A stretch of DNA of 5,264 bases. Source: a bacterium (GTDB lineage: Bacteria > Chloroflexota > Dormibacteria > UBA8260 > Bog-877). Shown one piece after another: positions 1-5,264 of the stretch; position 1 is the first letter of the stretch; the number at the start of each line of letters is the position of its first letter. The notes beneath the pieces were generated by a model, which did no database searches, was not told the origin of the DNA, and saw only the letters and a program-made list of their open reading frames with translations. The translations under genes and the position numbers were made by a program. The stretch is taken from assembly GCA_021817025.1 (NCBI GenBank), contig JAKAWF010000270.1, forward strand, positions 1 through 5,264. The letters run 5' to 3'.

Positions 1-384
1 CGTAGCATGGACGGAAGTGGCCGGACCAGCGAGCGTAGCTACTGACGGGTGGCTGGTTCGTCAGCGCAGTACGAGCGAGGCTGACGAGGGCCCGGGGTCG
101 GGCTGGTCGACCAGACATCCCTCTAGGGGATGCAATCGCTCCAGCCCGTGGGAGACTACGCCGCAGCCACGCCCGGACAGTCATGGAGGGCGGGATGCAG
201 GGGGTGCCCACTATCGGCAGCGAGGGGGCCCGCCTCCAGGACACTGTCCGGCGTTGGGCCGTGTCTTCGGACTCCGCGGGGGACCCTCGGGAACGGGTCT
301 CACGGCGATCCGCGGCGCCGGGCAACGAAGTCAAGCATCTCTTGGGCGCCACCAGGATTTTCGCGGCAGAGAAGAGAGGCGGTA
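1..384. other. No supported gene; possible decayed regulator sequence
   Basis: Open frames run through this stretch in all three plus-strand frames, as often happens by chance in high-GC DNA, and none gives a protein I recognise. The one hint is in frame 3 just before the LuxR-type gene, around 291-372. There the translation ERVSRR...EVKHLLGATRIFAAE loosely resembles the helical repeat that precedes the DNA-binding domain in large ATPase-type LuxR regulators. If real, it is in a different frame from the downstream HTH, so the region would be a frameshifted remnant. I see no RNA gene, promoter or insertion sequence here. Confidence 0.4.
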
Positions 385-606
385 GTGTCTGACCCCCCGG
401 GCGGTGGCCTGCCAAGGCCACCTCGCAGGTCGCTGGATGACTTCACCGCGCGTGAGCGAGAGATCACCGAGTTGGTCGCGTCAGGCCTAACCAACCGTCA
501 GATCGGGGCGGAGTTCCACATCAGCGAGAACACCGTCGAGTACCACCTCCATCACCTCTACGTTCGGCTCGGCCTCTCGACACGCACCGCCCTGGTTCAG
601 AGTTAG
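385..606 (+). CDS. LuxR/GerE-type helix-turn-helix DNA-binding protein (small or 3' remnant)
   Basis: This encodes a 73-residue protein that is almost entirely a LuxR-type DNA-binding domain, so it is expected to bind DNA as a transcription regulator. After a Pro/Gly/Arg-rich start comes FTAREREITELVASGLTN (residues 20-37), the first helices. NRQIGAEFHISENTVEYHL (37-55) follows, with the scaffold and recognition helices and the usual T50-V51 and H54, and then RLGLSTRTAL closes the domain. GTG 385 is chosen because GAGAGG lies 5 bases upstream (374-379). The frame is open back to an ATG at 130 (158 residues), but that extension looks non-coding. At about 73 residues it matches single-domain GerE-like proteins. 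No receiver, PAS or ligand-binding domain is present, so it may also be the tail of a broken larger LuxR regulator. It converges on the glycosyltransferase gene. Domain assignment is firm; start and intactness are not. Confidence 0.7.
   Translation: MSDPPGGGLPRPPRRSLDDFTAREREITELVASGLTNRQIGAEFHISENTVEYHLHHLYVRLGLSTRTALVQS
403..422. repeat. Perfect inverted repeat at the start of the LuxR-type gene
   Basis: GGTGGCCT and AGGCCACC form a perfect 8-bp stem around the 4-base loop GCCA, beginning 18 bases after the GTG start. No T-run follows, so it is not a classic terminator. In the mRNA it would sit next to the initiation region and could dampen translation, or it could be a palindrome left at the edge of a deletion. 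Its function is not known. Confidence 0.55.
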
Positions 607-802
607 CATCCCGACCCGGGACCACTCCCAAAATGCCACGGAGAGTGGGAGATCGTTGCCCGCCGGGCTGGATCCCAACACCCCCACAGTGCATTGGCTA
701 CCTCTGGCCAAGCTCGCGCCGATCACCTCCGTTTCCGGCGCTCACCGGCAAACGGGGCCGGGTCGGGCCCACCGCGAACGCTGTCACCTGGCTTCTGACC
801 AT

Positions 803-845
803 CGGACCGCCACGCGGGGTTCGCCCCACCCCAGGTGGCGGGCCG
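803..845. terminator. Long hairpin between convergent genes, possible terminator without T-tract
   Basis: CCGCCAC (807-813) pairs with GTGGCGG (835-841), a perfect 7-bp stem. CGG/CCG (803-805 with 843-845) extends it across one A/G mismatch. Inside, GGGG (816-819) can pair with CCCC through a TTCG tetraloop, or with the next CCCC (829-832) in a larger loop. It lies 64 bases past the glycosyltransferase stop and about 200 past the LuxR-type stop, in the only gap between converging genes, so it could end transcripts from either side. Neither strand has a T-run, so factor-dependent termination, mRNA end protection or a REP-like palindrome are alternatives. The rest of 607-909 shows nothing else. 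Confidence 0.4.
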
Positions 846-909
846 CTGCTCCCGGCCAACGAGTCGTGACCGCATCTCGATGGGGAGGATCGGCTGCTGA
901 GCGCTGCCG

Positions 910-2526
910 TCAGGGGAGGGGCGGCGGAACTCGGAAGTCGGGCTTGCCCACCAGCACTGTAGGGCTGCGCTTCAGGATGAGCCATGGGCTTTCGGTGACG
1001 AGCGTGAAGTGCGCGTAGACGTAGGCCTCCAGCTTGGGCGTCCACACCATTCGGGTCTGGCTCGCCTGCGAGAGCATCAGGTACTGCGCCCGTCGGAAGT
1101 AGCTCAACCAGAGAGCGGCAGCCTTCGCTTCCCCGACGTGGCTGGTGCGATTCAATGAGATGGTTGTGGTGGTGCCGAATGAATCCACGACCTGGGGGCA
1201 GCGCGACGAGTTGGCGGTGAAACGATTCACCTCCATGGTGAACTCCGGGTCGTCGGTGAGCACGCAGGCGCCTGCTGGGACCAGCGCATCGACCTTGGCA
1301 ATTTGAGCAGCCGTGCTGCTGAGAACGGGAAGGGAGGGCGGGATTGTGGCGGCGTGCAGGACACTGGCGACCAGGACCGCCGCGACCGCGACAACAGCCG
1401 GCAGGGGGCGGGCGGCGGCGACGCGTCCGGCGGCGAGTCCTAGCACCAGGGCCAGAAACGGACCGAAGAAGGCTGGGTAGTGGTACCAGAACTCCGGCGG
1501 CCACATGAGTCCGGCCAAGACCGCTACCGCAGCTGCCAGGCAGAAGCGCTCCAGATCGGTGGTGCGGGGACTGCTCGGCGAGCCTCGCGAGGGGTCAGGC
1601 GGGCCCAGCTCGCGCGGGATGAAGATGAAGGGAAACACCACGGCGATGACGATGGCCGTGCAAATAGCCCCGGTGAGGAGGAGGAGATGGGGCGTCTGGG
1701 GCCCGGTGGTAATGCCCGTCCACAGTCCTGACAGGAACTCCAGCCGCACCACGTGCGACACCAGACTGGGGCCGTTGCGGCTCAACTGGGCCACGATGAC
1801 CTGGTTGACGAAGGCTGCGGGAGCGGAGAGCAGGAATGGGGCACACATCACCAGAAAGCCGGCGGCTGTACCGCCGGCGAATGGAAGCAGGCGCTGCCGG
1901 AGCCGGGGCAGGAACATTAGACCCAGCACTGCGACCGGGAGAATGGCCCAAACCTTCACGGCTCCTGCCACGCCAAACGCCGCCCCTCCCAGCACCAGCC
2001 GTCGCCGCGAGCTGGTGAAGTTGTCTCCGTCGAAGAGCAGGAGTGCGCCGATCAGGCAGAAGAGGTCGAGGATGGGCTCCAGCATCACCGTCAGGGCTGT
2101 CAGGATGCCGTCGGGGTAGAGTGCCAGCGCGAAGCACGCCACCAATACCACAACCGGTGCACGGCGCCGCAGCAGCAACCCCACCAGGACGACGTTGGCA
2201 CCCCCTACCAGAGGCATGGTGACCCGCGCAGCCACGAGCGCGTTCTCAGAGCCGATCAAGTTCCCCAAAGCTGCGAATGGAGTGAGCAGCAGCGGGGCTC
2301 CCGGTGGCACTATCAGTACGAAGTCGCGATACGGGAGGACCCCGTGGAGCAGTCGGATCGCCGCCCCGAGAAAGACCGCGTCGTCATAGTTCCACGAACC
2401 GGTCAGGAAGCCTGACCGCACTTGCCCGTCGAGCCGGAGTGCGATCGCAGCCAGCGCCGCGATCGTGATGACCACCACTATGACCACACGGCGCTGGCTG
2501 CTGACGCTCGATCGCCCGGCAACCAT
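910..2526 (-). CDS. GT-C-type polytopic membrane glycosyltransferase
   Basis: The 538-residue protein has the layout of a GT-C glycosyltransferase. These enzymes sit in the cytoplasmic membrane and move sugars from polyprenyl-phosphate donors onto lipids, glycans or proteins on the outer face. A first membrane helix (about 13-31) is followed by a loop with NYDDAVF, where D48-D49 sit at the usual acidic catalytic position. Next comes LPYRDFVLIVPPG (64-76), a pattern common in this group. Many hydrophobic helices run to about residue 390, including FWYHYPAFFGP (346-356). The soluble tail has LTDDPEF (423-429), typical of a C-terminal outer domain. The start ATG has GAGG five bases upstream. Sugar, donor and acceptor cannot be read from the sequence. 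It lies 174 bases after the secreted four-cysteine protein gene in the same direction, so co-transcription is possible but unproven. Large open frames opposite it are shadows. Confidence 0.85.
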   Translation of the reverse strand: MVAGRSSVSSQRRVVIVVVITIAALAAIALRLDGQVRSGFLTGSWNYDDAVFLGAAIRLLHGVLPYRDFVLIVPPGAPLLLTPFAALGNLIGSENALVAARVTMPLVGGANVVLVGLLLRRRAPVVVLVACFALALYPDGILTALTVMLEPILDLFCLIGALLLFDGDNFTSSRRRLVLGGAAFGVAGAVKVWAILPVAVLGLMFLPRLRQRLLPFAGGTAAGFLVMCAPFLLSAPAAFVNQVIVAQLSRNGPSLVSHVVRLEFLSGLWTGITTGPQTPHLLLLTGAICTAIVIAVVFPFIFIPRELGPPDPSRGSPSSPRTTDLERFCLAAAVAVLAGLMWPPEFWYHYPAFFGPFLALVLGLAAGRVAAARPLPAVVAVAAVLVASVLHAATIPPSLPVLSSTAAQIAKVDALVPAGACVLTDDPEFTMEVNRFTANSSRCPQVVDSFGTTTTISLNRTSHVGEAKAAALWLSYFRRAQYLMLSQASQTRMVWTPKLEAYVYAHFTLVTESPWLILKRSPTVLVGKPDFRVPPPLP

Positions 2527-2677
2527 CGGAGCCTCAGCGGCTGCGAAGACCTGCAGCCAGCTGCGCAGCGGGTTGCATGGACCGACCTCGGGATGGGACT
2601 CGGCAGCTAGCCGGACTTTCCGACACCTTCCTAGACGCTCGACGGGTCTCGCCGGCTTACCCCCGCCGGTCAGCAGA

Positions 2678-2711
2678 GGCGTGTCACGCCAGGAGGCATG
2701 TCACGCCAGGA
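2678..2711. repeat. 17-bp tandem duplication over the stop codon of the secreted-protein gene
   Basis: Two 17-bp units, 2678-2694 and 2695-2711, differ at a single base (GGCGTGTCA... versus GGCATGTCA...). The proximal unit contains the TGA stop (2703-2701) of the secreted four-cysteine protein. The distal unit contains the 13-base palindrome GGCGTGTCACGCC. The protein end is unchanged whichever copy is kept. The neighbouring 2527-2677 leader of the glycosyltransferase holds further palindromes, such as GCTGCGCAGC (2560-2569) and CCGGC/GCCGG around 2652-2669, but no promoter I can defend. Confidence 0.7.
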
Positions 2712-3692
2712 TAGGAATCGCGAAGTAGTTCTGGGCGTTCAGCTCGGTGACCGAATACGGACTGGAATCGACGATCGTGTACGAGCCCCAAGCGTCCAGG
2801 GTCTGCGCGTTGGCGGGCTGGAAGAACCCATGCACGGCGTACCCGGCGTTGGCATTCAGAGTGCAGGACGTGCAGCTCAGGATCGTCGAAATGCTCTCGT
2901 TGGTCCGCGGTGTGGCTGGCTCGTCATACCCGAATGTGTAGGTCGCCACGTATTCACCCAACGTGTAATCGTAGATACCACCGCCGGGGCCGGACGCCTC
3001 TGCATTCACGACCCGAAACGATACGTTGTCTCCAGGTGGAATCTCCGTTCCGCCAGCGATGCTACCCTGGTTGCTCGCGAAGAAGGGCACGGCACGGAAT
3101 AGAATGCCGAGCCGTGCTGCCCAATCAGTAGTCCGGTGCGAAGAGTGTTCTGAGAGTTGACGACGGCAGCGGAGACGGTAACAGTCGCGCTGCTCGGAAC
3201 ATTCCACGAGGTCGGCACTGTACCGTCGATGCTGGTGCCCCATGTGGTCCCGCTGCCAGAGACCGCTTCGGGTTGGGGGTCGGCCCCAGCACCTTGCGCG
3301 CCGGAGCCCTGGCTCGAGGGCGTGGCTGTGGTCGGGGTCGCAGATGCCGAGGGCTCGAAGTTCACGTAATTGCACTTGGGCGCCTGGCACAGGAAGGTCA
3401 TCTGTACCATCACGTTCTGAATGGTATTGCCGCTCGCGCTGGGCTCAAAGGAGAGCGCCTGCTGGCACGCCGGGGACAGGTTCGCTCCGAAGCAGGAAAC
3501 ATAGTATCCGCCGGCCGGGGCGGGCGTAGGGACGCTGAAAGGCCCGGGCGGCGGTTGGATCGCGTACCCCGCCGGCGAATGTGCGGGGCTCAAGCTGCTG
3601 GCGCTGGCCCCTATCATGGTGATGCCGAGGCTGAGTAAACTGAACACCACCACAGCGGACACGCGCATTGCAAGATGTCGATGTGGACGCAT
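2701..3692 (-). pseudogene. Frameshifted secreted protein: four-cysteine domain plus C-terminal beta-rich domain
   Basis: Read as given, the frame starting at ATG 3692 ends early at 3006 after 228 residues. The natural continuation lies in another minus-strand frame and ends at TGA 2703-2701. Removing one copy of a 5-bp repeat (3086-3095) joins them into 328 residues. The repaired protein has a signal peptide: Arg/His-rich start, hydrophobic core about 11-28, and an ASA site suggesting cleavage after residue 31. Next comes a four-cysteine domain (about 46-114; C67, C76, C102, C107), a Ser/Thr/Pro/Gly linker (about 115-150), and a probably beta-rich domain to the end with a CTSC motif (272-275 after repair). 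The four-cysteine domain is shared with the membrane protein encoded just upstream. A strong AAGGAG site supports this start. It is unclear whether the shift is a real mutation or a sequence error. Both frames keep sensible composition on either side, so any break is recent. Function is unknown; it is probably extracellular or surface-bound. Confidence 0.8.
3086..3095. repeat. 5-bp tandem duplication causing the frameshift
   Basis: GGCAC is repeated back to back on the + strand (GTGCC GTGCC in the gene's direction). With one copy removed, the codons read TAT TCC GTG CCC TTC TTC GCG, giving Y-S-V-P-F-F-A and joining both halves of the secreted-protein gene. The total length then becomes 987 bases, exactly 329 codons including the stop. 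Replication slippage or an assembly or basecalling error would both look like this. Confidence 0.8.
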
Positions 3693-3698
3693 GTTTGG

Positions 3699-3704
3699 CT
3701 CCTT
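3699..3704 (-). promoter_or_regulatory. Strong ribosome binding site of the secreted-protein gene
   Basis: Reading the minus strand, AAGGAG lies six bases before ATG 3692-3690. It selects this ATG over the in-frame ATG at residue 9. It is the clearest Shine-Dalgarno sequence in the window, which suggests this gene was well translated even though it is now out of frame. Confidence 0.75.
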
Positions 3705-3742
3705 TTCACAAACCGAAACTGATAGCAGGACATCTGCGACCT

Positions 3743-3760
3743 GGACTGTTCAGACAGGCC
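3743..3760 (-). terminator. Weak hairpin between the two four-cysteine genes
   Basis: CTGT and ACAG form a 4-bp stem around a 4-base loop. GG and CC extend it past one mismatch, 18 bases after the membrane-protein stop. There is no T-run. It could cut readthrough from the membrane-protein gene into the secreted-protein gene, or it could be chance. Evidence is thin. Confidence 0.2.
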
Positions 3761-3778
3761 GTAGCATTCTGGCGATGG

Positions 3779-4339
3779 TTAGGGCGACATAGTTGGGGTC
3801 GGCGACGCTGTGACAGGCTCGAAATCCCGGTATGAGCAGGTCGGTGCCTCGCACAGAAACGTCATCTGCAGCATCGGGACCGAGATCGTGGCGGCGGTCA
3901 CGTTTGGTTGAACGGATAGCACCTGCTGACACGCCGCGGTCAGGGTCTGCCCGAAGCACGACACGTAGTAGCCGCCGCGCGGCGCGACCGTGGGCTCGAG
4001 GAAGGGACCCGGCATGGGTTGCACCATGGCGGCAACGGCCGTCGCAGGCGTGCCGGGTCCCAGGAGATAGTGAATACCGACGGTCGCGACCGCAGCCACA
4101 AGCGCTGCGCTCAGTCCGATAGCAGTTAGGATCGTGCCCCGGCCATGACGTCGGCCACTGCTGCCAGCGGCAGCCGCCGGGCTCGGCAGGGTAGGGTGAC
4201 ACCAGGCATCGACGACGCCGACGAGAAGGTCCAGCATCGTGCGTGCGGTCCCCGGAGTCGCGCGGAGGTCAACCTCTAGCTCTGCGCCGTAGCGCGCGCG
4301 CCACGCCGGAGGGTAGCAGTGGACCCACCACGACTTCAC
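3779..4339 (-). CDS. Single-pass membrane protein: helical cytoplasmic head, four-cysteine outer domain
   Basis: This 186-residue protein starts at GTG, whose last two bases lie within the PadR stop codon region (GTGA overlap), so its translation is probably coupled to PadR. Residues 1-50 (CYPPAWRARYGAELEVDL, then a second helix with LDLLVGVVDAW) resemble small helical heads found on membrane proteins encoded next to PadR regulators in Gram-positive bacteria and their relatives (HAAS-like; inference). A basic segment GRRHGRG precedes one membrane helix (about 69-93), which places the head inside the cell. The outer part carries a four-cysteine domain (about 107-175; C128, C137, C163, C168) and a short Thr/Pro tail. 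About 43 of 69 residues match the secreted protein encoded next, with no gaps. Cysteine spacing X8, X25, X4 is identical, suggesting two disulfides or a metal site. The second, beta-rich domain of its partner is absent. I do not recognise the four-cysteine domain. It is plausibly an outside sensor or anchor working with PadR. Confidence 0.8.
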   Translation of the reverse strand: MKSWWVHCYPPAWRARYGAELEVDLRATPGTARTMLDLLVGVVDAWCHPTLPSPAAAAGSSGRRHGRGTILTAIGLSAALVAAVATVGIHYLLGPGTPATAVAAMVQPMPGPFLEPTVAPRGGYYVSCFGQTLTAACQQVLSVQPNVTAATISVPMLQMTFLCEAPTCSYRDFEPVTASPTPTMSP

Positions 4340-4653
4340 GGCAGCCCCGCCCGTGCGCTGAGCGCGTCACTGAAGGCACGAAGTCCGCCGACCTCGGTGC
4401 GTAGAATCTCGCGGCCCATCGCCGTGAGCTCATACGGGTGGCGTCGGCCAGCGGCCGGCAACCCCCTGATCCACCCGCGCCGCTCGAGGCGGGCCAGAAC
4501 CCCGTACAGGGTGCCGGGTCCGATCGTAATCCCAGTAAGATCCCGGACGTCCTGGGTTATGGCATACCCATGGCGAGGGCCGGTCGCCAGGCTGCCGAGG
4601 ACGAGGAGAGCCGGATCGGCGAAGCGGCCAAGACCAGCAAGGGAAGATCGCAT
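4336..4653 (-). CDS. PadR-family transcriptional repressor (short type)
   Basis: This 105-residue protein is a compact PadR regulator, a winged-helix DNA-binding protein that usually acts as a dimeric repressor released by a small ligand or stress. The N-terminal PALLVLGSLATGPRHGYAI (14-32) and the recognition helix region GPGTLYGVLARLERRGWI (45-62) are typical. So are the wing GRRHPYELTAMGREIL (69-84) and a short C-terminal helix for dimer contact. The frame is open upstream to 5157, but that extension has no protein-like character and begins before the promoter. ATG 4653 matches family length and gives the usual start just before the first helix. No ribosome binding site precedes it, which fits a leaderless mRNA. 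It overlaps the membrane-protein gene by four bases. Autorepression together with control of the downstream pair is likely from family habit but is not shown by the sequence. Confidence 0.92.
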   Translation of the reverse strand: MRSSLAGLGRFADPALLVLGSLATGPRHGYAITQDVRDLTGITIGPGTLYGVLARLERRGWIRGLPAAGRRHPYELTAMGREILRTEVGGLRAFSDALSARAGLP

Positions 4654-4660
4654 GGCTGGC

Positions 4661-4689
4661 AGTATAGCGCCTGACGATGTATCACACAA
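4661..4689 (-). promoter_or_regulatory. Sigma-70-like promoter giving a leaderless padR-type mRNA
   Basis: On the minus strand, TTGTGT (4689-4684) and TATACT (4666-4661) are separated by exactly 17 bases. The -10 box matches the TATAAT consensus at five of six positions; the -35 box matches only its TTG. Seven bases separate TATACT from the PadR ATG, so transcription should begin at or next to the A of the start codon. The absence of a Shine-Dalgarno sequence agrees with this. It would drive PadR, the membrane protein and perhaps the secreted protein. Confidence 0.6.
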
Positions 4690-4698
4690 CGGTATAGC
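4662..4698. repeat. GTATAGC direct repeats flanking the PadR promoter
   Basis: GTATAGC occurs at 4662-4668 and 4692-4698, exactly 30 bases apart. The first overlaps the -10 box and the second sits just upstream of the -35 box. That puts both on nearly the same face of the helix, as expected for paired operator sites. PadR proteins more often use inverted ATGT/ACAT-like sites, so these are candidates only. Confidence 0.35.
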
Positions 4699-4699
4699 C

Positions 4700-5212
4700 T
4701 GATGTGGGGTGTGGGACGAAAAGGTGCAGGTCCACGCCAATGTCTGGGGGGCAATGGCCGGGTCTGGGCGTGTGAAGGTGGGATGGGCGCCCAGGGGGAG
4801 CCGAGAGAGGCGGGGAGCAGCGTCTGGCCGAGGGCTGGATGAGTGTTTGAACTCATCGACAGGCCTCTTCGCCTGCAGCCCGTAGAGGCCGGCCGCGATC
4901 AGGGGGAAGTCAGTCAGAGACCCAGCAGCGTCCGGGGGTAGCGCCAGTCGGAGCAGTAAACGAGACGATTTGTAGTGACCGCTTGACGCGAACCAAGTCC
5001 GTCTCGACTGGGATCGCTCACTGAGACAGCCACAGGTCCATCCCGAGCCGTTGTTTGGTGTCCGAACGGTGCTCTGCACATCCTTGCTGACGACTATCCA
5101 GACGGAAATGTTCTGCAACTCCTGCCCAGCGGCTTGGAGGCTGCGATGGAACGTCACAGGGGCATCGGACGTTGGTGTCGAAGTGCTCCATAGCTACAAC
5201 ATTGAGGTGGGC
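4700..5212. other. Long non-coding stretch with palindromes upstream of PadR
   Basis: No protein I recognise is encoded here on either strand, although the PadR frame stays open through most of it. A perfect 7-bp stem, GATGAGT/ACTCATC with a 6-base loop, lies at 4838-4857. Five bases on, GGCCTC (4862-4867) pairs with GAGGCC (4885-4890) over a 17-base loop. No T-run follows either. The stretch separates the PadR module from a possible divergent gene and could hold its promoter or the remains of a lost gene. Confidence 0.45.
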
Positions 5213-5264
5213 GTGAACAGTATCCGCGAGGAGACTCCGCAGTCCGTCCGCGGGAAATCCCTGG
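5213..5264 (+). CDS. Possible 5' end of a gene running off the window
   Basis: GTG 5213 opens a frame reading VNSIREETPQSVRGKSL, which runs off the right edge after 17 codons. GAGG (5204-5207) lies five bases before it, a normal ribosome-binding distance. The short charged and polar sequence looks like a protein start, but it is too short to assign a family. The same frame is open back to 4979, with another ATG at 5108, though that part looks less protein-like and has a poorer binding site. If real, this gene is divergent from PadR. Confidence 0.35.
   Translation, partial: MNSIREETPQSVRGKSL

Noticed and set aside
623..650. Possible terminator hairpin just after the LuxR-type stop (CTCCCA/TGGGAG)
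   Set aside because: Only six pairs over a loop of about 15 bases, with no T-run; it is within chance expectation.
698..1504. 268-residue minus-strand open frame
   Set aside because: It is rich in Arg, Pro and Gly with no recognisable domain and overlaps the glycosyltransferase in another frame, so it is a high-GC shadow.
1505..2119. 204-residue plus-strand open frame opposite the glycosyltransferase
   Set aside because: It is antisense to a clearly coding membrane-protein gene, and its composition is that of a mirrored frame.
3096..3390. Upstream part of the 229-residue minus-strand frame (M at 3390)
   Set aside because: It is the out-of-frame reading of the four-cysteine gene's first half; only the part after the 5-bp duplication is genuine.
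4836..4859. tRNA T-arm-like sequence (GAGTTCAAACACTC followed by CCA on the minus strand)
   Set aside because: The loop length is wrong for a T arm, CCA follows the stem directly with no acceptor strand, and no other tRNA arms are present.
4654..5157. N-terminal extension of PadR to an ATG at 5157 (273 residues in all)
   Set aside because: The added 168 residues have no family resemblance or protein-like pattern, PadR proteins of this type are about 105 residues, and a good promoter lies directly before the inner ATG.
5172..5200. Possible promoter TTGGTG - 17 bases - TACAAC before the right-edge gene
   Set aside because: Both boxes are weak matches, and the predicted start would fall inside the proposed ribosome binding site.

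Overview
The window is high-GC bacterial DNA with GTG starts, a PadR gene whose promoter appears to give a leaderless mRNA, and a helical segment of the 'YPPAWRARYG' type. That combination is familiar from Actinobacteriota and from high-GC soil lineages such as Chloroflexota and Dormibacterota. The organism cannot be fixed from sequence alone.

Layout, left to right. Positions 1-384 hold no convincing gene. A small LuxR/GerE-type DNA-binding protein follows on the + strand (385-606), either a stand-alone regulator or the surviving 3' end of a larger one. It converges on a minus-strand gene for a GT-C-type polytopic membrane glycosyltransferase (910-2526). The gap between them carries a long hairpin (803-845).

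The rest of the minus strand, read from right to left, looks like one module. A short PadR repressor (4653-4336) has a good sigma-70-like promoter whose predicted start falls on its ATG. Its stop overlaps by GTGA the start of a single-pass membrane protein (4339-3779) with a helical cytoplasmic head and a four-cysteine outer domain. After a short gap comes a gene for a signal-peptide protein (3692-2701) that carries the same four-cysteine domain, with about 43 of 69 residues identical, no gaps and identical cysteine spacing, followed by a linker and a second, probably beta-rich domain. That gene is frameshifted. The break is fully explained by a 5-bp tandem duplication at 3086-3095, and removing one copy restores a 328-residue protein.

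The most interesting content is this PadR / membrane-anchored / secreted trio built around an unrecognised Cys-X8-Cys-X25-Cys-X4-Cys domain. A working reading, which is inference, is that the anchored and secreted copies sense or bind the same thing outside the cell and that PadR controls their supply. The right 560 bases are mostly non-coding, with palindromes, and end with what may be the first codons of a plus-strand gene (5213 onward).
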